Shown here in pieces: positions 24,190 to 35,883 of a DNA stretch of 64,000 bases. The notes under the pieces are model-generated. The model was given only the letters and a program-made list of their open reading frames with translations. It made no database searches and was not told the DNA's origin. Each line of letters opens with the position of its first letter. Within the stretch, counting starts at the first letter, position 1. Origin of the DNA: Blasia pusilla (taxonomy: Eukaryota > Marchantiophyta > Marchantiopsida > Blasiales); NCBI GenBank assembly GCA_050084515.1, contig CM114274.1, positions 5,642,001-5,706,000 on the forward strand, read 5' to 3'. A program made the translations under genes and the position numbers.

Positions 24190-25028
24190 CCCGGCTAAAA
24201 AGTATCCAAGTCAATAACAATGTCAGCAGTGGACACTTATGATTTGATAGAATCAAAATCAGGGAGGATTGGGACAATGTGGGGCTCATCGGTAGATGGA
24301 GGCATGAAATCTGGTAACTCGCCGTTTATGTGAGCAAGCTTCAATTTGGATATGAGATGACTGGACTTTGTGGAGGTGAGCTCTATGACCATATGAATTG
24401 GGAGATGGAATTCATGACGGAGAGTATGGAGCTAGTCCAGACGTATGCCACCAGATGCAATTCTCAATAGTCTATTAGTCTGGGAGCGTATGAAGATTGT
24501 CTCCTTGAAATCAACATGTTTGTGTCGTAATGCCTCCTTACGTATACATGATAAATTGTAGAATAAATATCAAATTGTAAGTATAGTGGATTCCCTAGTG
24601 TTGTAAACACTTTTAAGGCATGTACTAAAAGCATATATGCGATGCGGTTATAATGTGACAATGTTGAAGTTGCATGTTCCAGGTATGTCCTTGTTGTGGA
24701 AGCGGAACTTCTGGTCCCAGTCTTTACCTTGTGTGATAATAGCTTGGGCCTGGCGACTTGTTACACTTTTCTCCCAAAAGGCATGAACTAGCCCTAAGTT
24801 GTCACAAAAGCGCATCTGGTTTTCGGTGGGCTGGACAAACTTTGATGCATATGCATCAGGGATACTCTCAATGTCATTGAGTATCATTGATGCAAAGTCT
24901 ATGTAGGTCGAGGGTACATGTGGTTTAGTTAGACACAATAGATGAAAGAATTTGGGAATGAAAGCGAAGAGGTTTAATATGCTAACCAGGTTGCTTGATG
25001 ATCCAATCCATACATTTTGGGATGGCAT
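24190..25028 (-). pseudogene. Unknown ORF downstream of helicase in Helitron element 2, exon-like pieces
   Basis: After the helicase end, a 126-codon frame (25028-24648) begins MPSQNVWIGSSSN and contains a Pro-start/Asp-rich middle (FASMILNDIESIPDAYASKF) and FWEKSVTSRQAQAI. A further open stretch at about 24450-24190 reads PIHMVIELTSTKSSH and ends near PGKRKCAMIFDA just before a GT. I recognise no domain; plant Helitrons sometimes carry a second protein or captured gene fragments, and this could be either. Function unknown. Confidence 0.4.
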
Positions 25029-25229
25029 GCTGAACTCCTAGGGAACATTCTGTGATGTGGTTGTCCGAGGTTGTTGACTTTTGAGGCTATAAACAACCTG
25101 AAGGTGTGGAGATGTTGTCCCGGACTCACCATATTGGCCACATGAGGTATGTTGTCCCCTTGATCTAGAGTTGGAGTTTGTAGATGCCATCCTGTAAAAT
25201 TGAAAATGGAAACAGAACTCGGAAAGGAA

Positions 25230-26521
25230 ATACGAAGCAATGTGTCCGAATGTGATGAAGTCAGATGGTTGTAAGTTTCCTATTATCCGTAATCGATTGC
25301 GGGACTTTGCGCGAGAAAGCATCACATACAGTAATCCGGGGGAAAATATTTCCTTGATAACTAACAAATACTTGGTATGGACTGTCATTCCTTGGCTCTT
25401 ATTTCAGCTCTTATGACCTCTCATAGCATATCCAAGAGTGAGAGGGAAAGTTTTCTTGTAGTAGTTTTGGCCAGAACTATATCTGAGAATGGAGAAGGTT
25501 GTTCTTGTCACATTCAAAAGCTTATCAGATGTATTGATTTTGACTGTGATAGAGATAAGTGAGTTGTCATTTGGATTATAGTTCAAGCTAGTAACAATAG
25601 TATGTGCACCATTTGCAGCCTAGGATTTAATGTCTATATTATATGTCAACATTACAAGACAACCAACAACAACAAATTTTAATTGGTGGAAAGTTTCGTC
25701 TTCAAGCCATTCTTTAAATTCTGGTAATGAGGGGGCATCTGTTGTAATATTCACAGGGATGATTGATGCATTGTCTTAAAATTCCTTAAGCAAAGAATGT
25801 TGAATAGCTCAACATCAGAACGATGAGTGCAAATTATAATGATATCATCAGTTATGAAATCTACGACATCATCGTTAGTAACAAAACATCTATTTAAGCA
25901 AGTATATATTTCAAGTGGAGTGGGCAACCTCTACCTAATCAAGTCTAGGAAAGTCCTAAAGTCTTGGTCATATGTATGGCGCATTGGTGTTGTAGGTTTA
26001 AGTTTGGTGGCGCTATCAAGTAATGGTGAAGACAATAGGTGGTATGATTTACAATTTTTTTGTGCAATATTCTTACAAGCAAGAGGTAGTTGTGCCATGT
26101 CACCCCCCAATAAAAGTAGCTTGTTTGCAAATGGACTATAGGAGTACGAGCGTGATGTCTGGTCCATTCTCATAGATATAATCTATAATAAACGTGGAGT
26201 CAACATGGAACACTCGTCTATGACGATGATGTCAACATCTCTAACCATTCTTGTTGTTGCTGGCAGGAGATATTTGGAGTCTATAGAATCCCAGAACTTG
26301 CATATATGGCTTATAAAGAAAGTTTTCCTTGACCTTGGTGAATCGGTGAGTATGACTAAACCAGAGTGGATTGCTGAGAGTGTATGAAAGAATTGTTGTT
26401 GCTCAGAATTAAGTAGATCTATATCAGGTGTACATGTATTGGGTAAGTGAGGTTGTTGTGATACTGTGGTTGTTGGTTTAGGTGGGATGTCTTCTAGTAG
26501 GTAACTCAAACTAACTTCCAT
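25230..26521 (-). pseudogene. Helitron element 2 PIF1-like helicase, broken
   Basis: The frame 26521-26183 carries motif I as LTDSPRSRKTFF (the GKT triplet reads RKT, so the P-loop is altered) and motif II as DIIVIDECSML. The frame 26173-25931 reads LLLLGGDMAQLP. The 25586-25404 frame reads FPLTLGYAMRGHKS (motif V), and 25388 onwards reads EIFSPGLLYVMLSRAKS (motif VI). This is the SF1 helicase half of RepHel. At least three frame breaks separate the pieces. About 560 bp between the Rep and helicase pieces (26522-27082) has no clear frame and probably holds an intron or decayed coding sequence. Confidence 0.78.
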
Positions 26522-27082
26522 TTGGGATTTTATAATTTCTAATGTTTTAGATAGGATCTATGCAGTATGAATCTTGCTCCATAAGTGTTGGCTGGCATGA
26601 TTAATAATCAGAGCTTCTATATCATATAGATTGGATACTATCTTACAATGCAAGCACTCATGAAGATAAGTCCAGGAAGAAGAATGAGAGCTAAGGAGTG
26701 TTGACTCAGATCTGAAGTTAACATGGTGAAGGAGAATGACGTAGAAAAACTCATTCCACTGATGTAGGGGATGGAATTGAGTAGTCCTGATAAGGCGGTC
26801 TAACCTACATATTATGTTGCCTAATGAGTCTCATCCCATAAGTAAATGAAGTGAACGTTTTGGTGGAGATTTATAAATGTGGTGGTTTGACCAGTAATCT
26901 ATGAATGTGAATTGTTCAAGAGACTATGGTCTGACCCAATATAGTTCTACTGGATGCATACAAGGAACAGATGCAAGTTTATAGAGGGATGTACGACGAG
27001 ATGGTGGGCTAGAGTCAATGTACTTTACAGATTGAGACCTGAAAATAATAGGTATCTGCATGGAGAATAATGAAGCTTCAGT

Positions 27083-28258
27083 TTAACAGACGCAACGATT
27101 CAGTACAACTCTTGAAACAAGTTTTAGCCTCACTTCATCTAGGCTTTCAAGTCCTAAGCAGTGAGAAGATTCAGTATCAATATCCAAGGAGCCTGTTGAG
27201 TCTGACTTTAATGCGTATTTGATAAGGTAGAAAGACCAGTTAGTGTTGGTGACGCGTTGGATGCTCATGTGGGCTCCCCAAAGTAACAGAATAAGGGAAT
27301 GATAGGGTATCACATTTTGATGTGAATGTGATGGCCTAAAGTAACTCCACTTCATGGACTTTGGATCAATGTTGGGAACAGTATTTGTGTTGACTTCTGC
27401 AAGGAACCCAAGACGAGAATAAGGTCGTTGTCCTTGCTTTTTCCTAACGATACACACTCCTTCTTTGCACCTGTGTAGTTTTTTGGTTGTAACAAGTGTA
27501 TGGAGAAGATAGTCACATGAGTTCAATGGGTTTTTTGGCTTATGATGGTCTACTGATGGTATATAGGCACATATTTCTAAGGTAACTCTATGGATGTCAT
27601 CATTGTGCACCTAGAAAATTATGTGACAATGCAAGCTCCCCCTTCCTTGAAGCTCATACTTGATAATGTAGTCAAGAATAAGATCTAATATTTGGGGCCC
27701 AAAGAATATATAGGTAGCAAGGAACATATGTAGTTTTTTATGGAAGAGTTGGGCACACTCTGAGGGTCCATCACGCCAAATGAAGTCAGGATTGAATCTT
27801 CTTAGAACTCTCTCTATGTGTGTGATTTCCGGCCAACGGGTGTCTGAGACCTCATCGGTTGTGAGAGTTAGGAAAAAGTGGGGTATACCCCACTTATGTA
27901 CCCTAAACGTATGTAGTTTTTTATGGAAGAGTTGGGCACACTCTGAGGGTCCATCACGCCAAGTGAAGTCAGGATTGAATCTTTTTAGAACTCTCTCTAT
28001 GTGTGTGATTTCCGGCCAACGGGTGTCTGAGACCTCATCGGTTGTGAGAGTTAGGAAAAAGTGGGGTATGCCCCACTTATGTACCATGGCCTTTAGGTCC
28101 TTCAAATTCCTCTTGTGCCAACCTGGGCTACCAGGTATTTGTGGACTAAGTGAGTGTTTAGACATATGGTGGTATAAATCCTCTTCACAAAGGTGTGGTT
28201 TGTCTTTTCTGAGTCTCTCTAGGTCTTTATTGAGTATCAAGAATGAGCTGAGGAACAA
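27083..28258 (-). pseudogene. Helitron element 2 Rep (HUH) domain with internal duplication
   Basis: The frame 28258-27611 holds the Rep core: WGIPHFFLTLT, RWPEITHIERVL, and GRGSLHCHIIF, whose His-Cys-His is the metal-binding HUH motif. The frame 27610-27083 continues with WGAHMSIQRVT and FYLIKYALK, where the two Tyr are spaced as in Helitron Y2 nickases. The 61-codon block around WGIPHFF…FHKKLH occurs twice in tandem and in frame. A stop or frame step separates the HUH frame from the next at about 27610. The domain nicks and rejoins DNA during rolling-circle transposition; the duplicated copy is unlikely to be active. Confidence 0.8.
27727..28086 (-). repeat. 183-bp in-frame tandem duplication inside Rep
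   Basis: Plus-strand sequence from 27727 recurs from 27910 with only a few substitutions over about 175 bp. The period is 183 bp, or 61 codons, so the reading frame is kept. The few differences suggest the duplication happened after insertion or recently in this lineage. Confidence 0.92.
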
Positions 28259-28386
28259 ATTGATATTGATTGACGTAACTGATGCACGACTAAAATGTAG
28301 GCTTTGTACAAGGAAAATGGACTGAAGGTTTGTTTAGATCTGAGTCGCATGTAATCTGGGAAAGAGCCATCACCATTAAAGTAACC

Positions 28387-29187
28387 TTATAAATATGAGA
28401 ATAGAAATGGGAATATGCCAGTTTCTATAGTAAGCCGTGTATAAATAGATGCACCTATGGCATCTGTAAGGAAGTGTTCTCTAGTATTTGCTTCCTTCTT
28501 GAAGAAAATAGATCCGTTGTCAAAAATGTCTGATGATTTTCTACTTCTAGTAGGTAAACAATATGTAATGTCTTGGAGAATGTTTAATTGTGGTTGGTAT
28601 GGGTTAAATGACATGCTATGTGTTACTTGGCCCTTCTCTTGTGCAGCTTTGAGTATAGATGTCACAACGGAGCCAGGAAGAACAACCAATCCAGCAGTTG
28701 GATTAGGTAACTCCAAGAGGCACTTGTAGTCTTTGTAAAGGTCATTGACAGCTAGGTTAGTAAGTAGGACTTGCCTTATGCTTGCTATTATAGACTCAAT
28801 TTTGTCCTTTGAAATTGAGTCGAGATTCCAAGAAATTAGAGGGGAGTCTACTAGTGATGTAGGGTTGAAGAATCCCTTGTGAAAGCCATTAAACTTGTTA
28901 ATGATTCCAATCCTAGAGTCTACAATAGAAAGAAGTTGTAAGTGAAGAGGATTGGGTGCCAAAATGCTGCGTACATAAGCGGGTGTCATATAGAGATTTA
29001 AGCTAGTACGAGGTTGGTCAGGTATACAAAGATCAGAAGCATAGAATTCTCCCTCACGGGGGATAATATATGGTATCAGGAACCCATTGTAGAGAGCATA
29101 TGGTGGATAAACTGAGGATTTAACAGTGCACATGGCAATATGAGGTGTAGAGTAAAGTACTACACCACAATATCCACAACATTGCAT
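28387..29187 (-). pseudogene. Helitron element 2, N-terminal region with Cys cluster
   Basis: A 266-codon open frame begins MQCCGYCGVVLY, a CC-x2-C cluster that may be half of a zinc motif as found at the N-terminus of many Helitron proteins. It continues with a segment rich in Tyr/Pro (REGEFYASDLCIPDQPRTSLNL) and the family-typical block ending in NTREHFLTDAIG. It lies directly upstream, in transcription order, of the Rep domain at 28258 and belongs to the same protein. The frame is intact over its length, so decay here is mild. Confidence 0.65.
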
Positions 29188-29190
29188 ATT

Positions 29191-30305
29191 GAGTATAAAC
29201 TTGCTATGGATATCCTATCATGTCTGGAGTAGTTTGTTTGCGATTGACCAGTGGTAGCATACATGTCTGCATACTAGTTTTGCTTTGAGCACTTCTCTGT
29301 TCTATGCTCGTGTTCTCTGTTTCTTTAAGCGAGACTTCCTCAGAGTAGCGGTTGTCTCTGCTGTATTAATGTATGTAGAAGTAGCAGATACTAGTGATTA
29401 GTATCACCCGGAAAAGGCATATTGGCTATGATAATAGACCTTCTGTTAACCTAGGTCTGGGTGGCCGAGGCATTTTGTACTCTAGATGTTTCACAAAAGA
29501 GAGAACCGTGGTGTGTCCTTGGAGTATCTTGTAATTATCACAAGATTATTTGTCACAAAGTTATTCAGGATTTGCTGGCCGAAGTTATGCCTGTACCTAT
29601 TTGAGGTCCGCATGAGTTACTCTGGCATGATATTGAACATTAGCATGAGATCTATTGGGCACTCCAGTGCACAACTGGAGTAATGAAACTAAATATGAAG
29701 GTTTCTAATTGAACTTTGAACAATAGTATGACTGAGTAATGAGGGTAAAGAGCTGCAAGAGATTACAAATCATTCAATTAGGGGAACTACTTTTGGGGCA
29801 GCCTCCACTCCAGTTGAACGAGGACGCAAGAACTTAAGAGAAGAATAATTTTTTTAAGAAGGTAGCTAGATCCACGCACACAACCGAGGCAAAACTAGTT
29901 CTCTCCCAACACAACTCTATGTCAATAATATTCAAGCCATCTAAACCGGGCGACATATGTTCATCTGTGGAGTTTTGATGCATTTGGCAGTCCAAAGGAA
30001 GGTAAGGAGTGTGGATAACAGACACGGAAACGGAAGGGACCAAAGGCATTGGATAGATTCCTCGACCAAATCGAGTGAGGCGAATCTGCCTTGTTGCTGA
30101 AAGTGTCCTCCTGTTGTACATCGTTAGACAAAGCTTATAATCTGTGCCTATCCCTTCAAATCGATAGTATCAAATCATAAGCCGCTCCAAGCAACAAATT
30201 AGGCTTTGGTTATCCAAGGTTATCTGATGTCTGGCGTTTCACGTTTGGTAACACATCTCTCGAGTGTTCTGCATTTCACAGAAGATAATTGTACATGTTC
30301 CAGTC

Positions 30306-30308
<3 letters not shown>
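29191..30308. other. No gene recognised; one perfect hairpin
   Basis: The Helitron 5' end should lie in or near this stretch but I cannot place it. A perfect 8-bp stem (ACTCCAGT, 5-nt loop, ACTGGAGT) lies at 29661-29681. No coding sequence was recognised. Confidence 0.45.
29661..29692 (+). repeat. Perfect 8-bp hairpin followed by CTAA
   Basis: ACTCCAGT (29661-29668) pairs with ACTGGAGT (29674-29681) around a 5-nt loop. Seven bases later comes CTAA (29689-29692). This resembles a Helitron 3' end on the + strand, but A rather than T follows. Confidence 0.35.

Positions 30309-30398
<90 letters not shown>
30309..30398 (+). repeat. (AG)45 microsatellite
   Basis: Ninety bases of uninterrupted AG repeats. 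Frames crossing it encode Arg-Glu repeats and are not genes. Confidence 0.98.
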
Positions 30399-30402
<4 letters not shown>

Positions 30403-30500
30403 AGCTATTTAGTAGAAAGAGGAAGCAAAACTTGGACGAGAGCCAATTAATCTAAAGCCGGTGTGTAGGCAATAGCGGATGAATTCTTGACGAGCTGAAG

Positions 30501-30968
30501 GTGTGGGGCACACTGATCAATATTGTGGATGCATGTGGAATTTTGAGCCATGCCCATCATTCTAGTGGTTTGCCAAGACCTCTTGGAGGTGGGTTTGGAT
30601 TCGGCGGGCTTAGAGCTCTTCAACTAGAGGCGAATCTTGGTGAAATGATGTCAAGATGCCTCAATCCTCATAAAATTGGAGATGGAGGTTTTGACACTTC
30701 AACAAAGTGTGGTACTCTTGCATATGAGGCCAAACGCTCAGGTGGATACGAAGGAGTCGAGGTCTATGGTGATGAAGAAATCAGTTCCCCGTTTTTGATA
30801 GATTTGCTAACGAATCAAATCTGTGTCAGAGGAAATTGGATCAACATGAAGCATTCAAAATTCGACGATGTCTATCATGGGGACTCCTGGTTGGGCCATT
30901 TTTGTTCGCATGCACCACAGTTCTTTGACAGAACCCTCATGCACCCAACGACTCTCCGTCTACTCTGA
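30501..30968 (+). CDS. Unrecognised 155-codon open frame
   Basis: The frame opens MWGTLINIVDACG, has a Gly-rich stretch (GLPRPLGGGFGFGGLR) and ordinary amino-acid composition after that. No domain, signal or splice pattern was recognised. It starts about 100 bp after the AG microsatellite. It could be an exon of a decayed gene, a transposon remnant or chance. Weakly similar blocks near 29990 and 30975 (CCAAAGGAAGG followed by ACACGGAAA) may flank it. Confidence 0.2.
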   Translation: MWGTLINIVDACGILSHAHHSSGLPRPLGGGFGFGGLRALQLEANLGEMMSRCLNPHKIGDGGFDTSTKCGTLAYEAKRSGGYEGVEVYGDEEISSPFLIDLLTNQICVRGNWINMKHSKFDDVYHGDSWLGHFCSHAPQFFDRTLMHPTTLRLL

Positions 30969-31059
30969 TGTTAGAAACCAAAGGAAGGCAAGAAGGCAGG
31001 ACGACACACACGGAAATGGAAATGGTAGGACCAAGGTGGAAACACAGCACTTATGGCAT

Positions 31060-34000
31060 TGAGACAACTATTGCTTGGAAAATTGAAGCCTGAATCATTT
31101 GGTCTAACAGAGGGAAGGGACCGATGGGAATGGCAAAGACAAAAATAATGGAAATTTCCTTACCGGTAGAGAATGTTGGGAACTATGCCCCTTGGTGCCT
31201 TCAGACCCAACGACGGTAGTGCTTTGGCGCTTTACAACGGATGACCCTAGGACGAGGTCCTAAAGGAAAGTGCGTGTAATCCAAGGGCTCTATGGCACTC
31301 TAAACATATGAGCTCAAAGTTTTATCACGGACAATGCTGACCATGACACTCCAAGGAATAAAGTGCCGAGATGAAATCATACGCTTATAGTGAGACACAA
31401 CTGGGGTGGTGGAGTGCCTTAGAGCTACGAGTGTAAACGCGCAACGCTGACCAGAACAAAACAAAGGCGAATGGGTGCGGTAGATGCAGTGCGGACTGAC
31501 AAGAAAGAAAAGAGTAGCAAGCACTCGAGATCCAAAACAACAATGAAACAAGTTCGTTGAGCGAGAGACGAGGCAACTCGTATACAACAGTACATCATCC
31601 GAGAACAAAACTGCATAACCGAGTGAGAACTGAGTACTCACGAAATTCAAAGCGTCGATAGTGAATCGGAGACGGAAAAGGGATCTGACAACATCGTTAC
31701 CACTGGAAGCAAACGCCATGAGAGGGCAGTTTTCTATCATTCTTGTCAGTACACATGAAGTGCGTGAATGCGGAGAGCCGCCAAAAACCTGATACCAGAC
31801 ATCGATTAAGATTTAGATGGACGAATTTTCTGCCACTATACACAATTCGCTTGAATGTCGACGGCCGCCACAGCCCTCGTACAGATATCGATGAAGGTTT
31901 ACACGAGAAAGCAAAACTCTCGTACGAGGCACGGATTAAGGTTTACACGAGAATATTTAAGGTTTGCACATGGCCACCAACAGTACCACCGTTCAAGATG
32001 AAAATCGAACAATGCTAGGACCTCCACGTCAACTATCGGGACACCTAGATACCTGCAGTGAGGCGCAGAGAAAAATTGTATGTGGAGCAGCAGCAACGAG
32101 GGAAGTAAAATGAGCCCTACATGTAAGGGCAGTAATAAAAAAGTTTTTTTATTTAAAACAAACCCATTTCTCATGTGGAAAAATGACGTTACAAAGAAAA
32201 TAACTTCAATTTGATTTTTTGAATATTATGTCCTGCCCAGGAGAATAAGCAAAACGTGAAAAATTATGATGCCTGCCCATTAGTATAACACAAACGACAA
32301 AAACATGCCCAACAAATAATTCCTCCACCGCGCGAACCATCGCCCTCTCTGAACATGCGGTCATGTGCCACTCCGCGTCTGTTTTGTTTTCCTGATGCGC
32401 TGTTTTTATGCATCGCCTCCCGCTTTGGGGGGGTGGGTGGGTGTGGATCATAAGCATGTCTGTTTTAGTAACTATGCCGGCATTTTTTTCGGTTGCTTAT
32501 TATAGTTCCCAGGAGCGGTCTCCTTCGTCTGTAGATAGTTTTCGGGAGCATTCAAGTGGATAGGTAGATTTGTGAATGACGAAAGAAGGATGACTCCTGG
32601 ACATGGCAACTTGTCAATCTAATCCTGCGATTTTATGCGAATCGATCTTTCCAGTTGGAAATCGGAGCTGGAGCGGATCTGTATACATTTACGAGTGCCG
32701 TTTCTTACGTTTTCACCAATTCTCTCTGAGAGGAATGAGTAACGAGGAGAGTTCGGGATTGGCACTGGGAGTATGGATTTTCGGACTTTGCCATGTTTTA
32801 CTCTTTAGTAAGTAGCATTCACGTGAGGGAACTTGCGTTTGTGCGCACAATTTCGCGTGTCTTATTCTGATCAGGCAGTTGAAAGTCGATATCGGTGCGC
32901 TGTTGGAGACGGGATTGGATTTGCTGCGGTGGCTCCTAATGACGAGAGTCGAATTGTTCCTTCCCTCGTTGCAGGGATTTGCGTAATTTTCCCTAGTTCA
33001 CCCGTTAAACAAGAGTGATGAAGTGGATAGAGTCATAATTTCCCATGAGTGGATCATTAGATTAGAATATGGACGGGGAGTGATTTGTTTGATAAGCAGG
33101 AGTTCTGCCTATGGCAGCTTCTAACTCATATCCGGCGGTTTGCCGTGCTTGAAGTGCTATCGTCTTGGAAACGGGGTGCTGTTGGAAATACCTCCACATC
33201 ACGAGTGCCGATCTGGAACCGCTGCTGGAAGTCGGCGTTTACTGCAGTACGGTGAACAAACAGGATCCAAACCTCGTAATTGTTTCTTGCCGTTGCTGGA
33301 GAAGTTAGGTCGCATGTAATCGGAGCGTTAGAGCACGACCTTGACCTAGATCTGAAATTATTAAGGCCAACAACTGTTACTGATTTGCAGATTCCCAAGA
33401 AACAACCGTCTTAGCTTCGTAAGAAAGAATCGGTGTTGGTGATCAAACTATCGTGGACGCACGGCGAGTCTCGAGGACTTTGGAAAAGCCATTGTCGTCG
33501 TCTACAACGAACGCAACTGTCCCAACTTTGTTAGAATCTGACAAGCTAATGCCATCCGCAACGGACTCAACTGTCTTGACTTTGTCACGCTGTATCGTCC
33601 ACAATTGAGTTGAATTGACCTCATAGAAATGGTAATCAAATTATTTTAGTTAGCCTCCCGATGTCAAGCCTTCATTTTCCAAGCTAAGTGTCACCCACAA
33701 CTACCTTCGTAACAATCTGAAACACCGATTGAACCGTCTTACTCGCAGGCTCTAAAGTTTACTGTATCCTGCTTTGTAGCAACACAACCGCTATAATAAG
33801 AATTGGAAACTATGGTGGAATCTGCTTAACTTCGTCCGCTCAGTGACTTACAGATATGTCGACCTTCGCGTCATCGACAACGGACTTCGTATGAACTAGA
33901 ATATGTGACGGAGTCGGCATCGTCTAATGTGCTGAATCTTATACGCATGTGCTCGTCGTCGTCCCATGAGCTCAAGCGTTTACTCACCCTAAAAGTTACG

Positions 34001-35883
34001 AGCTCTATGCGTCCTCTACAACGGGGCTAATCAGAATCGGGCCACCTTCTACTTCTGTACTGTAGAGCTTCAAGCAGCCAGCAGACTCGGAGTTCTTAGG
34101 GTTTGCTGTCTCGAGGTTTGCATCCTCTCTAACGGCGTTACAGGATAAGGAGCACAGGCACAAATGACCCTGCCAGATCACGTCAGAACAGGAGCGGGGA
34201 TCCCTCAATTTTGTCAGCGTCGCACGCGAATCCCTGTGCAGTCAGGCGCGTAATAGCAATCGAGTGTTGTTAGATCCGTGGCCGCGTAAATGAATAAGTT
34301 ACGAAGCAGAAAGTGAGATTTTCTGCCAAGCGGACCCGCCAGTAGTCAGATATGGGATCAGATAAGTCATTAATTCAGGTCCGATACTACAAATTTCGAA
34401 ACCAGCTTCATCTGTTGTGGTACACATCCTCGAGGACTTCTTCGGGGGACCGTTCACTTTCACAGCGTGTATTATACCAGCTTCACCTACCAGTCCTTTC
34501 TTTCAATTCCTAGTTAAATTATTTTTCGCTTTCTGTAGTTGTAGGCCTCCAGGCAAAACGAACTCATATTCTACACGAATGAGTACCTGGACGTGTAAGT
34601 GTTGCGTGCAGTTAGTAAAGTACGTACGCGTATTGGACGGGTGGAGATGAAAGAAAGCATGATTTGACATAAGGCATTCGCTCACCTGGCGGCCACGTGA
34701 TTCCGTGGGCAGTGGGCGAACACGTTGAGAAGACCCCGAGACTAAACAAGCACAGAATTTGTTTCTAACGCAAGGGACTTGCCCACAAAAGTTGTTCTTG
34801 ACGTGAGTCCGGAGCTGTCGGTAGAGTTTCGACACGACGAATGAAACGTGGACGATGGAACAGACAGCTTATTAGGCCAGTAAGAATCGAGGTAGAGTGC
34901 CTGCAGAAACTGGTACTGTCTCTTGCTCCTGTGATCGTTCCTGATGTGTTCAGTTAATCATTTCTGCCATCCGCACCAGTTAACCTCTTTTTCAGTTCGT
35001 GAAGTGTCCAATGAAACAGACTTATTTAAGTCCTTGATCTGTCTCCCACCAGGTCTCCTAAATGAGAACATGAGGTTCCAGAAATACCTTCCCTTGCTGG
35101 AGTTGGAAGCTACGGTTTCTCGACAAACATTTATCTTCTCTGTGTATCTTAACCCTCGGCCAGACAGGCCATGTCTCGTAGCTCCAGATTAACCACCCTC
35201 CCTAGATTCGTTCTCCAAGATTTACTGCACTGTATCCTAACCCTCGGCCAGAGAGCTCAACTTTTCGATTGGTTCCAGTTAGCACACGCATCCACAATCC
35301 ATTCTCCAAGATTTATTAGTCGGTTGACCAGTGCCACACTCTCCCGTTCATCCTGGTCCATCTTAGACAGGTCGAAATAGGATGAAGCACGAGAAAGGAA
35401 GTACGTTTCTGTCACATGCGGACAATAGCCAAGGAAGAATAGCCAAAGATTGTCGAATAGCAGCCTCCTCATTGGAATCCTATATACAGGGGCCACTTGC
35501 GACTCCTACATGCCCACTCTACTCAAGAAAGAGTGTACTTAAACAATTGGTGTCGGAATCTCTATGAAAATTTCATCACTTTGCATGTGCAAAGAATGAT
35601 GACGCCTCACTAAGGATGAGTGATTAATCAAACAGTTCCAATTTTCTTTTAATGACTAACAGCTCACTACTGTTGTCACGACCTATTTGGAGACCACCTC
35701 ACACTCTGGCGAATTCCTTGGTAGACAAGACCCAGGGATCGACCAATAAGCCGGACAAGCAAGAAAGAGATAGCCTCACCTAATCTTGAAAGAAGCACCC
35801 CCAGTATAGGGCCAACAACGTCAGAAAATTCCAGAAACAAGCTGTAACAGTACCTCCTGCACGCATGCAAGAATCTGATATGA
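31060..35883. other. No gene recognised; a few local repeats
   Basis: Many short frames on both strands, none with a recognisable domain. Local repeats include AAGGTTTACACGAGAA near 31893 and 31937, and a diverged ~90-bp duplication sharing AACCCTCGGCCAGA and TTCTCCAAGATTTA at about 35150-35330. The segment right of 35650 is probably the 3' flank of the - strand gene ending at 35884. Confidence 0.4.

Larger units (their letters stand above)
22433..29190 (-). mobile_element. Second Helitron (element 2), near-complete domain set plus a downstream split ORF
   Basis: Read on the - strand from 29187 downwards: a Cys-rich N-terminus, a Rep domain with HUH and Tyr motifs, a PIF1-like helicase, then a separate split ORF of unknown function ending in a coiled coil (25028-22876). 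Its sequence is clearly different from element 1, so it is another lineage. A possible 3' terminus is a hairpin with 6-bp stem (22443-22463 region), 7 nt, and CTAA (complement of 22433-22436). The base after CTAA is not T, so the end is uncertain; an alternative CTAA followed by T lies about 12 bases further out. The 5' end is not resolved. Confidence 0.72.

Noticed and set aside
30206-30455. Open frames encoding Arg-Glu repeats
   Set aside because: Product of the (AG)45 microsatellite.
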